From the IMG/VR virus record IMGVR_UViG_3300032282_003797, positions 1 to 31,995 of that record: a DNA stretch of 31,995 nucleotides, one strand, 5' to 3'. Shown piece by piece: positions 12,215-18,538 of the stretch. The translations under genes and the position numbers were made by a program. Below the pieces are notes generated by a model. It was not told where the DNA came from, made no database searches, and saw only the letters and a program-made list of their open reading frames with translations. The stretch is from a virus. The number at the start of each line of letters is the position of its first letter. Within the stretch, counting starts at the first letter, position 1.

Positions 12215-12247
12215 CTCCTTTCTAGGAGTTCTCGTGAACTGCACGAG
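12215..12247 (-). promoter_or_regulatory. SD-sequestering hairpin before the lysozyme gene
   Basis: CTCCT-AGAA-AGGAG in the transcript (12228-12215) pairs the whole ribosome site. Just upstream CTCGTG / CACGAG (12247-12231) forms a second hairpin. T4 lysozyme gene e is known to have its site masked in early transcripts, a useful parallel; the regulation here is inferred. Confidence 0.65.
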
Positions 12248-12271
12248 TCAGTGCGTCTCGGAATGAGACAA

Positions 12272-12303
12272 ACCCGCCACAACCAATCAAGGTTGGAGCG
12301 GGT
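12272..12303 (-). terminator. Possible terminator hairpin after 12330-12860
   Basis: Outer ACCCGC / GCGGGT with inner CAACC / GGTTG and a short loop; followed on the minus strand by TTGTCTC. The U-tract is weak, so it may be a partial terminator or a transcript-stabilising stem. Confidence 0.5.
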
Positions 12304-12329
12304 GAGGAGTTTGCCGATGAACCCGAGCG

Positions 12330-12860
12330 TTAGCTCAGATCCATGAGCCAGTTGATCGTGACGATGAAAGCATCGCCAACAATCTTGCCCGACACCTGAC
12401 GGCGGTCGATGTAGTTCTTCCGCCAATCGGTGATCGTTGCTGACCACGCAGCATCAATCAACTCGGCAGAAGTCGTCATCGCCGCAGGAACGGCGATGGT
12501 GATCTCGGTGTCCTCGAACGACCTGCCCGAGTAGTCCTGCCAGGACCGCTCTGAGATGCGCACCCATGCCGTGCAGCTGCGTCCATCGGCAAGCCGCACC
12601 ATCTCGTGATCCCTCTTCATACTGAGAAGGAGCAGCCCGTCACGAACAGGGGGCAGATCGGGACCACTCACAGGCTCCCAATTCTCCTTTCCTCCACTCT
12701 CCACCGACTGAACCTCAGTCCAGTCAGCATCTCCCTGCCACACATCGCGAGCTTCCTGCTCGCTGCTCGCCCACACTGGGGACGTGAACGGCCCCTCTCT
12801 AGTCTCTCCGACTAGAGTGATGTGCGAGACATTGAACAACTTTCGGTTCTTCCACTGCAT
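12330..12860 (-). CDS. Hypothetical protein, 176 aa
   Basis: Starts MQWKNRKLFNVSHITLVGET at ATG 12860 with AAAGAGGAAAG upstream. The first 60 residues look strand-rich, with a helix SSEQEARDVWQGDADW; the second half has RISERSWQDYSGRSFEDTE and a C-terminal IVGDAFIVTINWLMDLS. A longer overlapping frame is an antisense-type artefact of high GC. No family recognised. Confidence 0.74.
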   Translation of the reverse strand: MQWKNRKLFNVSHITLVGETREGPFTSPVWASSEQEARDVWQGDADWTEVQSVESGGKENWEPVSGPDLPPVRDGLLLLSMKRDHEMVRLADGRSCTAWVRISERSWQDYSGRSFEDTEITIAVPAAMTTSAELIDAAWSATITDWRKNYIDRRQVSGKIVGDAFIVTINWLMDLS

Positions 12861-12889
12861 CTTTCCTCTTTCTGCGGGCTGTGCCCGCC

Positions 12890-12899
12890 TGCGGACTTT
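12890..12899 (-). repeat. Recurrent decamer TGCGGACTTT
   Basis: An exact copy that begins within the stop codon context of 12898-13446 (TAAAGTCCGCA in the minus strand) and is followed by the hairpin GCGGGC-ACA-GCCCGC before the ribosome site of the next gene. Confidence 0.6.
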
Positions 12900-13446
12900 A
12901 GCGGACGGCGTTGCCGAGCCGTGCCGCCATCTCTTCGAATGCCTGCTGCAGAGAGATCTGCAGCAGGGCTGCGATGCGCCTACCTTCCTCGGTAGCCTCG
13001 CGCTGAGCCTCTGCGGCAGACGACCGCAGGGCGTTGTTGAATTGCTTGGCAAGCAGCGCGCGCTGCTCGGCTGCCTCGCGCTTGGCTGCAGCCGCAACCT
13101 TGGCGGCCTTGCCGGGGCGGAGGTCGGCAGGCTTGGCGAGCTTGTTAGCCTCAACCACTGCCCGCCACCCCTTGGGTCGGCGTGTGCCGACCATCTCAAT
13201 TCCCTGCTCGGGCTGAGTCACACGGTGACCCAGGCCGATGATCCGCCGCTCAAGCCCCACGGCGGGGATGCGGTTGCCGCCCACGCGGTCCCGCTCGAAT
13301 CCGTAGCGCTTGCTACGGACTCCTTGCCCATACGCTGACTGCCTGATCGTACCCACGGGATGCCGCGGGAAAGACAGGCCGCCACTGTGGTTATTGGTAA
13401 CCACATACCCCTGGCCACGAGCCAGGATGTTAGGATAAGCCACCAT
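12898..13446 (-). CDS. Hypothetical protein, 182 aa, basic N-half and helical C-half
   Basis: The first ~110 residues are rich in Gly, Arg and aromatic residues (YPNILARGQGYVVTNNHSGG, RRIIGLGHRVTQPEQG). The last ~80 form an alanine-rich helix (AAKVAAAAKREAAEQRALLA, REATEEGRRIAALLQI). ATG 13446 overlaps the stop of the Csx16-like gene by one base (TGATG) with GGAGG inside that gene, so the two are probably co-translated. This coupling makes it worth testing as an accessory of the Csx16-like protein. No family recognised. Confidence 0.74.
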   Translation of the reverse strand: MVAYPNILARGQGYVVTNNHSGGLSFPRHPVGTIRQSAYGQGVRSKRYGFERDRVGGNRIPAVGLERRIIGLGHRVTQPEQGIEMVGTRRPKGWRAVVEANKLAKPADLRPGKAAKVAAAAKREAAEQRALLAKQFNNALRSSAAEAQREATEEGRRIAALLQISLQQAFEEMAARLGNAVR

Positions 13447-13736
13447 CAATCCTCCTTCTTCACGGTGTACCACACGACACCGTTCGAGAACTGCACCACT
13501 TCTGCGAGCGTCAACTCGCAGCCCCGCTTCTCGGCGGGGATCTTCATGTCTGCGCATCCGACGCGGACACACAAAGCGGCAAGGTTCATCGGCAGGTTGC
13601 CGATGACGATCTTGCCCTTCACGTCACTCGCGGTGACGTGTTCCAACACCAGACCCTCGAAGCCGAGGCTACGAAGGTAGGCCACCTGACCAGGGTGGCG
13701 GGAGACGATGATGGTCTCAGGAACGGGGCAGAACAT
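13446..13736 (-). CDS. Csx16-family protein, candidate viral ring nuclease / type III anti-CRISPR
   Basis: 96 residues. IIVSRHPGQVAYLRSLG (9-25), EHVTASDV, then IVIGNLPMNLAALCVRVGCA (43-62) and PAEKRGCELTLAEV (67-80) follow the Csx16 (VVA1548 family) layout: VSRHPGA..WL...G, H....D..G D.VIG.LP.NLAA..C.RGA, P...RG.EL. Csx16 genes are found in type III CRISPR loci and Csx16 is reported as a ring nuclease that breaks cyclic oligoadenylate. No cas gene is nearby, so a counter-defence role is inferred. The start at 13736 (TTGGAG upstream) puts the motif at the N-terminus as in the family. A pseudoknot (13749-13797) ends at its ribosome site. Confidence 0.8.
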   Translation of the reverse strand: MFCPVPETIIVSRHPGQVAYLRSLGFEGLVLEHVTASDVKGKIVIGNLPMNLAALCVRVGCADMKIPAEKRGCELTLAEVVQFSNGVVWYTVKKED

Positions 13737-13748
13737 CGCATACTCCAA

Positions 13749-13797
13749 GCAGGGATTCTTTGAGTGATGTGACTTGCTCACCCTGCGTAAGCAAGTC
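13749..13797 (-). promoter_or_regulatory. H-type RNA pseudoknot before the Csx16-like gene
   Basis: Minus-strand transcript: stem 1 GACUUGCU (13797-13790) with AGCAAGUC (13778-13771), 8 perfect pairs. The 11-base loop holds GCAGGG (13786-13781), which pairs with CCCUGC (13754-13749). UUGGAG, the ribosome site for ATG 13736, starts on the next base. Same architecture as 10817-10858 (8-bp stem 1, 11-base loop, stem 2 touching the SD) but different sequence; the crossing loop is 16 nt. Confidence 0.7.
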
Positions 13798-13844
13798 ATC
13801 TGATAAGGAAAGCGGACTATACCCGTCAAGGCATAGCCCGCTGA

Positions 13845-14183
13845 TCAGTCGTCATAGCCGTAGGTGTAAACCTCCGGCACATGGAGGGCCTTCTGCTCCT
13901 CCATGCTCATGGAGGCCCATATGGCGTTGCCACGGGCCACCGTCTCATCAATCTCGGCTGAGAGCGCCGCACAACGCGCCTCCAGCGCATTGCTTTCCTC
14001 CAGTAGACGGAGGACCTTCGCCGCAGCCTTCGCTGCGGACTTTCCACCCGCCGCAGCCTTGGCTGCAGCGTCTCCTTCCGCAGCCTTGAGGCTGCTGCGG
14101 AGGTGGCCTAGCGCAGCCACCTCCACGACCTGCAGCGCTTGAAGAGCGCTGAGGTGTCCTCTCACTTCTCCGATGGAGTTCAT
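13845..14183 (-). CDS. Alanine-rich helical protein, 112 aa
   Basis: Helical throughout: RGHLSALQALQVVEVAALGH, then AAAKAAAGGKSAAKAAAKVL and ALEARCAALSAEIDETVARG. The C-terminus has SMEEQKALHVPEVYTYGYDD. ATG 14183 in an ATGA overlap with AAGGAG upstream. The DNA for the KAAAGGKSAAKAAAK part includes an internal copy of the decamer (14034-14043). No family recognised; it may bind DNA through its basic helix. Confidence 0.74.
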   Translation of the reverse strand: MNSIGEVRGHLSALQALQVVEVAALGHLRSSLKAAEGDAAAKAAAGGKSAAKAAAKVLRLLEESNALEARCAALSAEIDETVARGNAIWASMSMEEQKALHVPEVYTYGYDD

Positions 14184-14413
14184 GCGAACTCCTTCTCGAA
14201 GCGGCTAACCAGCTCGCCCACCTGGGCAGCGGTCAGCTCCGCCTGGCGATAACCGTCGAGGTTATCCTCCCCATCCTCCGTTGTGATATACCCGTAGGTA
14301 CACCACATCTCACCCGTGCCGCACATTGCGTGCAGCTCGGCGAACGTGCCGTTGGCGCACGTCGCGGTAACCTTGAGAGACTTACCGTTCCACTTCTTAG
14401 CAAACTCGGTCAT
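14180..14413 (-). CDS. Hypothetical protein, 77 aa
   Basis: Starts MTEFAKKWNGKSLKVTATCA at ATG 14413; a longer frame enters the structured RNA region and is rejected. A beta-rich first half with two cysteines (CANGTFAELHAMCGTGEMWC) and an acidic helical end (ELTAAQVGELVSRFEKEF). It is the first gene after the 1.1-kb RNA region in reading direction; AAAGG lies 12 nt before the start, rather far. Confidence 0.72.
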   Translation of the reverse strand: MTEFAKKWNGKSLKVTATCANGTFAELHAMCGTGEMWCTYGYITTEDGEDNLDGYRQAELTAAQVGELVSRFEKEFA

Positions 14414-14428
14414 TTGAACCAGCCTTTC

Positions 14429-14438
14429 TGCGGACTTT
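14429..14438 (-). repeat. Recurrent decamer TGCGGACTTT
   Basis: An exact copy at the 3' end of the structured region. Here it forms half of the hairpin GCGGAC-GCAAA-GTCCGC. A further exact copy at 14837-14846 forms GCGGGC-GAAA-GTCCGC, so in the structured region the decamer is the 3' side of a hairpin. Confidence 0.6.
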
Positions 14439-15545
14439 GCGTCCGCTGTTGAATGTGAAAGCCTCCGCACAACCTTTCGGCTGGGCAGAGTCGTGTAGAT
14501 CGTCTGAACTCGGATACCCTTCCGTAAAGGGCTGCGACAGCTCGACCTGACATGGAAACCCTCGCGCAACCTTTCGGCTGCGAGAGGGGGAAAGCGCGGA
14601 TGGCGGATTTCTCCGCCACCCGCGGGATGTGCTGTATCGGGCACTGCCCGGCGCTTGGCTTGCGCACGTCCGTCCGAGAATCGTCCGACTTACCCCACTC
14701 GTGACGGCGTATATTCAGTGCGGGTCTCTTATCCAGCCGGTTGCGCGGTCGCATTGCGCATCGGTTTAGGTTCAGACTTGTAGTGTTCGGAATAGGCATT
14801 GCCGCCGTCAACGCATCACGTACGCAACCCCAGCCCTGCGGACTTTCGCCCGCACGCTAGGGTACGCTTGTGTCACGCTGATACGTGCGCCACATCCTTT
14901 CTCGCCAGGCGTCGCATATGCATGTCGTTACCGTACGGCGTAGTTCCGTACGGTCAAGACACCTGGCTACCGCAGACTCTATTGGCCCATCTCTGATGGC
15001 TACTAACCACCGACCGATTCGATATCTGCGCTACTTGGGCGTCGCTATACCCCAGGCCACACCCCCCTGTCATGCGCACTTTCGTGCGCACCGTAAGGGT
15101 AGCATCCTAGGAGCGGTTCCAACTCGCACCTATCTAGTTTGCACTATGCGGTTGGTTTGCCCAACCGGTGCCCCTGACAAGTCGCTCGCACTAGCGCGAG
15201 GCTTGGACGCAGCATCATCACACGATGCGCATCCTACGGGTACTGACCACTCCCATTAGCGTTTCCGACTCGCGTCGGCGGGTGTTCGATGCGCGGTTAG
15301 CGCACACGCAGTCTTCCGTAGCAGGTTCCGCAGTTACTCCCGTGCGCTTCTCGCGCTCACGGTTCCCTAGCCGACGCCGCTCATTCGCTAGTGTCCTGTG
15401 CGGGGGTGCCGGTCTTTCACGGCGTCCGCACACAACATCTAGACCGAACTGGTCTCTCGACTAAACTGCGCTATGTCTCACCTCACGGGGAGGGGAACCC
15501 CTCCCCCCCCGTAGGGGGGGAGGGTATCCGCGCACCGTGCTGCGA
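14431..15545 (-). ncRNA. Candidate giant structured RNA, about 1.1 kb, unknown family
   Basis: There is no credible gene on either strand (no ribosome site, no coherent protein), yet hairpins are packed throughout. Minus-strand examples: TGCGCAC-GAAA-GTGCGCA (15073-15090), GGCGGA-GAAA-TCCGCC with an outer CGCGG/CCGCG (14597-14622), CCGAC-GCGA-GTCGG (15265-15278), a 12-pair GAAA hairpin (14559-14588) and a related one near 14459-14488 sharing AGCCGAAAGGTTG, ACCGTACGG / CCGTACGGT (14930-14954), and CGGTTGG-GCAAA-CCAACCG (15149-15167). GNRA loops and G-U pairs appear only when read leftward. GOLLD and ROOL are known giant phage RNAs; I see no specific match. Confidence 0.6.
15487..15524 (-). promoter_or_regulatory. 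Three-arm GC-rich switch-like element
   Basis: GGGGAGGGG (15487-15495), CCCCTCCCC continuing in C (15498-15510) and GGGGGGGAGGG (15514-15524). The middle arm can pair perfectly with either neighbour but not both. It lies just after the stop at 15546 and begins the structured region. Attenuation or processing is possible; there is no U-tract. The plus-strand homopolymer runs could also hide a read-count error. Confidence 0.55.
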
Positions 15546-15992
15546 TCACCACCCGAGTCGGGCGGAGATTGATGCCTGCCCCTCGGCTCCGAAGAGCCGA
15601 GCGACGATGCTCTCACCAGTGACCCCGCGGACATCGCCGTCCGCAGCGGGGCGCAGCGCGTCGCCCATGGGCAACCCGCCAGCGATGGTCGCCGAAGCCT
15701 GCGCCCAAGCGCAAGCCTCTCCGAGCACGAGGGACTGCGCAGCGACCGCAGCAGCAGCCTGCGGCGTCGCTTTGCGTGCCAAGTCGCCGAGCAACTTCTG
15801 CAGGCGGTCAGCCGCCTGCTTCGGCGTCCGACCAGCGGCGCGGCGAGCCTTGCCGTCAGTCTCGAGATCCCTGAAGAACTTCGTCGGAGCCTTGCGAGCG
15901 GCTTCGACGGACCACTTGGCGTGCTGCGCCGCGGACACAGCAGAGACGAGCGACACGGACACGGACGGAACGGTGGTGGCGGGAGCGGACAT
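15546..15992 (-). CDS. Alanine-rich helical protein, 148 aa
   Basis: Starts MSAPATTVPSVSVSLVSAVS at ATG 15992 with GGAGG upstream. A basic helix follows (EAARKAPTKFFRDLETDGKA, RTPKQAADRLQKLLGDLARK) and a C-terminal VRGVTGESIVARLFGAEG. This last block vaguely resembles RGTTGEGGI..DDAVAEVF of the paralogs at 4682-5110 and 8420-8860, so it may be a distant third member. It is the first leftward gene after the terminator at 16164. Confidence 0.72.
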   Translation of the reverse strand: MSAPATTVPSVSVSLVSAVSAAQHAKWSVEAARKAPTKFFRDLETDGKARRAAGRTPKQAADRLQKLLGDLARKATPQAAAAVAAQSLVLGEACAWAQASATIAGGLPMGDALRPAADGDVRGVTGESIVARLFGAEGQASISARLGW

Positions 15993-16163
15993 GGTACGAA
16001 ACCTCCAAGCAGGCGAGAGTCCGTCCGACCCGCGCGGCACTCGCCGCGCGTCAGGTCGTTGGGGTTGTCTGCCTTACATCCCTAAGGGTTGCTCATCGGC
16101 CGGCGCGGGGGGGCTTCACCCACTTTCACACCCCGAAACCAACTATAAGTACTTTCTTTACAT
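15993..16163 (-). promoter_or_regulatory. Leader of the leftward unit, with 8-bp hairpin
   Basis: Between the terminator at 16164 and the gene starting at 15992. It holds CGCGCGGC-ACTC-GCCGCGCG (16031-16050) and CCTTA/TAAGG. The leftward promoter of the whole arm should be here or read through from 16584, but I cannot point to clear -35 and -10 boxes. Confidence 0.4.
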
Positions 16164-16188
16164 AAAAACGCCCCGCAAAAACGGGGCG
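16164..16188 (-). terminator. Intrinsic terminator, minus strand
   Basis: Minus-strand CGCCCCG, loop TTTTTG, CGGGGCG (16188-16169) followed by TTTTTATG. A standard rho-independent terminator downstream of the HNH gene at 16222, separating it from the leftward GC-rich arm. Confidence 0.85.
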
Positions 16189-16221
16189 CCCCCTCAATCT
16201 TAAATAAGCACTTTCTCTCTA

Positions 16222-16584
16222 CTAGCCTTTTATCCTAGTCTTGAAGACACGATTCTTGTTCTGTTCGGAAGCTGTGGCATACCTTAAGTTCTCTATGCTA
16301 TTATCATTCCTGACTCTATTTATATGATCCACGGTCATGGCCTCAGGGCACGGGCCAATGAAGGCTTCCGCCACTAGTCTATGCACAAATTTTTTCTGCA
16401 TTCGGCCTTTCAGCGCAAGTACAACGAAACAATAGCCGTCAGCATCTCTGTGTTCCTTGACAACACCACCAGGCTTGAGGTAATATCGTCCACGATTGAA
16501 AACCATACGGCTCTTTTGCCTAACAAGACCCGTACTGCTGATTTCATATGATGGATTTGATGGTAGCTCACGCCAAAGGCTCAT
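16222..16584 (-). CDS. NUMOD4/HNH homing endonuclease
   Basis: 120 residues from ATG 16584. WRELPSNPSYEISSTGLVRQ at the start is a NUMOD4 DNA-binding motif; DADGYCFVVLALKGRMQKKF and HRLVAEAFIG lead to the HNH_3-type core VDHINRVRNDNSIENLRYAT with the metal-binding His87. Such enzymes nick or cut DNA and spread with their own gene. It stands alone between a terminator and a divergent control region, exactly where base composition and gene direction change, as expected for a mobile insertion. A clear ribosome site is missing; an upstream in-frame ATG is less likely because it would overlap the divergent gene. Confidence 0.9.
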   Translation of the reverse strand: MSLWRELPSNPSYEISSTGLVRQKSRMVFNRGRYYLKPGGVVKEHRDADGYCFVVLALKGRMQKKFVHRLVAEAFIGPCPEAMTVDHINRVRNDNSIENLRYATASEQNKNRVFKTRIKG

Positions 16585-16619
16585 CAATAATAGATACACA
16601 CAGTGTATATACCTTTGGT
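16585..16619. promoter_or_regulatory. Divergent control region with inverted repeat
   Basis: ATACAC-ACA-GTGTAT (16594-16608) is a perfect 6-bp dyad between divergent starts at 16584 and 16620. It includes GTGTATA (16603-16609), an element that recurs before other right-arm genes. It could be an operator or paired phage promoters. Confidence 0.5.
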
Positions 16620-17336
16620 ATGAATAGAAGAATTCTAGATAAATTGATTGCAGCAATGGAAATACAACAAGGCGCTCCTGAAATAAATGATGGGGTAAAA
16701 CCTGAGCCTACTAGGCCAGAAGTTGAGACTGGATGCATGCCGTTTAGATTGGCTTTTCCTAAATTATATCCATGGGTGCATCCACCGACTGAAAAATGCA
16801 ATGAGCGCCTTTTGATTGAACCAATGGCGCATTGGCCTTGCGTTTGCTTGAAAGGAGACATTCCATTCCCAACGATAGAGCCAGACCGCTGGGTGTATAA
16901 AATCTCCTGTGTTGGAGTGCCATGGAACGATATTCTTACCAATGAATTAGCGGTCAAATCAAAAGATAAGATATGTAAGTATGTAAAACTTATGGTAAGA
17001 AGCGGATGCCTTATTCCAAACCCAAAAAGAGAACAATGGGCGCCTTTGCGAATTGTAGGAAATGATTGGGCAAACCCTACGGTAGCAGCACAAAACGGAG
17101 ATGAATGGTATCTATTGAGAGTGCTATTTGATACCCAATTTGGCGACAACCCGTGCACGGTATGCTTGCAAAATATGATGGCTATCTTATACGGCATTTT
17201 AAGACAAATGGCAGATGCATCAGGGGTAGATAGGGCTGGGGTTGATGCGCAAATAGGCGTTTTTATGAGAGCTTTGTGGCTTCATATGGCAGAATGCTTG
17301 GAAGAAGCGGTGCAAGACGGTGGCGCTATAGCATAA
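16620..17336 (+). CDS. Leader-bearing protein, 238 aa, paralog of 17882-18538
   Basis: ATG 16620 gives MNRRILDKLIAAMEIQQG, whose ILDKL core matches the leader shared by the following genes. The body starts GCMPFRLAFPKLYPWV and has HWPCVCLKGDI, RWVYKISCVGVPW, a CTVCLQNMMAILYGILRQ helix and a C-terminal VFMRALWLHMAECLEEAVQD. The order GC-x-AFP, W, ILxN, C-x-x-NM..L..IL and final amphipathic helix is paralleled in 17882-18538. No known domain. No strong ribosome site; the GTGTATA element is only 17 nt upstream of the start. Confidence 0.78.
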   Translation: MNRRILDKLIAAMEIQQGAPEINDGVKPEPTRPEVETGCMPFRLAFPKLYPWVHPPTEKCNERLLIEPMAHWPCVCLKGDIPFPTIEPDRWVYKISCVGVPWNDILTNELAVKSKDKICKYVKLMVRSGCLIPNPKREQWAPLRIVGNDWANPTVAAQNGDEWYLLRVLFDTQFGDNPCTVCLQNMMAILYGILRQMADASGVDRAGVDAQIGVFMRALWLHMAECLEEAVQDGGAIA

Positions 17337-17357
17337 TCTAGTGTATAGGAGTATATT

Positions 17358-17885
17358 ATGAGAATAGATATAAAAGGGGTTTTAAACGGACTCGGTTCAG
17401 CTAAGGCTGCCGTTGATGACATGATGACGCAGCAAGCTCCGCTAGATAATACGGTAGAGGCTCCAGTCGATCCTGCCGTAGATGACGGTACGGACACAGC
17501 GGCCCCAGAAGGCGGCATGGCGACCGGAGGAGCTTTCATAACCGGGCTTTTAGAAGCCAATGTCAAGCTCAGAATGCTCCATTGGAACACTACTTCCTTT
17601 TCAGCGCATACCGCACTTGGCAAGGCGTACGAGGGGCTTAACGAGCAGATTGACGAATTCATCGAAACCTATATAGGAGCCAGAGGTCGAGATCTTCTCA
17701 TGACCGTTTCAAGCCTGGCGGTATCAGCTGAGGAAGAGCCAAGCGCTGTGCTAGACTCACTAGAAGGACTTCTTAGAAATGACATTCAGGCCGATCTAGG
17801 AGAGAGTGAAACCGCCCTGCTTAACATGCGAGACGAGATGCTTGGGCTTGTTCAGCATACTAAATACCTATTGACCCTCCAATGA
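17358..17885 (+). CDS. DUF5856/Dps-like helical protein with leader
   Basis: 175 residues, ATG 17358 with TAGGAG upstream. After MRIDIKGVLNGLGSA (leader type) and an acidic proline-rich linker (to ~60), LLEANVKLRMLHWNTTSFSA followed by HTALGKAYEGLNEQIDEF matches the ferritin-like DUF5856 family seen in phages (HW, SxSxH, ALG.AYE.L...ID.F.E), similar in layout to Dps. Conserved His/Glu residues suggest a metal site, unproven. It is co-translated with the next gene (ATGA). A mini-ferritin with a sorting leader could be packaged or ejected. Confidence 0.78.
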   Translation: MRIDIKGVLNGLGSAKAAVDDMMTQQAPLDNTVEAPVDPAVDDGTDTAAPEGGMATGGAFITGLLEANVKLRMLHWNTTSFSAHTALGKAYEGLNEQIDEFIETYIGARGRDLLMTVSSLAVSAEEEPSAVLDSLEGLLRNDIQADLGESETALLNMRDEMLGLVQHTKYLLTLQ

Positions 17886-18538
17886 AGTCAAGACATGAAG
17901 GGTTAATTGGAAAACTATCTGCGGCGTTGTCGATAGACACGTTGGATACTGTGCTTCCACACGAGGAGATGCAGGGCTGCATTGATCTGAAAGAGGCTTT
18001 TCCAAGTTCTGATCCATGCTCTTGGATGATGTTTGGCAACATGGGAGCCTGGCCAAAGGTTGCCGTTGACCAAAATGGCAAGATAGTGAAGATATGCGAT
18101 AGGCTGGGAGGATCGCGATGGGCCATAGAGGGGCCTGTATACAAGCAAATACTTGACAATCTCTGCAAGATGATAAGAAAGGCCGTTTACAACGGCACAT
18201 TGCAAATAGATCCGGCATTCAACGAGGTCATAGGTAATCACATAAAGCAGAACTTTGACTGGAGCGTACCGGCGTTAGGGCCATATACGGATGATGGCTA
18301 TGTGTTTAGTCAGATATTTCCTAGATTCCAGGAAGAGTGGGAAAACAACTCCTTTAATTGCTTTCAAGAGGCTATGGGCAATCTGAAGGAGATACTTTAC
18401 AAGTTTTGGAATTCTAAGATTGTGGTTGAGCAAGGAAGCATTTTGAGCAAAGATGGATGGATCAGATTTGCAAAGGAATTTGTCAGAACGCTCGTTGATT
18501 GTGTCATAGATATAATAAGAGAGGGTATTCCAGCATGA
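17882..18538 (+). CDS. Leader-bearing protein, 218 aa, paralog of 16620-17336
   Basis: Starts MKSRHEGLIGKLSAALSI at ATG 17882 (ATGA overlap). GLIGKL fits the shared leader. The body has GCIDLKEAFPSSDPC, GNMGAWPKVAVDQNGKIVKI, the helix YKQILDNLCKMIRKAVYNG, CFQEAMGNLKEILYKFW and a final FAKEFVRTLVDCVIDIIREG. Its motif order follows 16620-17336. No recognised fold; the lack of a Sec signal and the leader suggest a cytoplasmic or virion destination. Confidence 0.76.
   Translation: MKSRHEGLIGKLSAALSIDTLDTVLPHEEMQGCIDLKEAFPSSDPCSWMMFGNMGAWPKVAVDQNGKIVKICDRLGGSRWAIEGPVYKQILDNLCKMIRKAVYNGTLQIDPAFNEVIGNHIKQNFDWSVPALGPYTDDGYVFSQIFPRFQEEWENNSFNCFQEAMGNLKEILYKFWNSKIVVEQGSILSKDGWIRFAKEFVRTLVDCVIDIIREGIPA

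Noticed and set aside
14410-14811. 133-codon minus frame and a 124-codon plus frame (14885-15259) in the structured region
   Set aside because: No ribosome sites and no coherent protein pattern; they read through many stable hairpins, which explains the region better.
15000-15170. tRNA-like fragments in the RNA region
   Set aside because: No complete cloverleaf, no anticodon arm in register and no proper T-loop motif could be assembled.
15391-16203. 270-codon plus-strand frame
   Set aside because: It is antisense to 15546-15992, has a Pro/Ser/Arg-rich composition typical of GC-rich shadows, and crosses the terminator.
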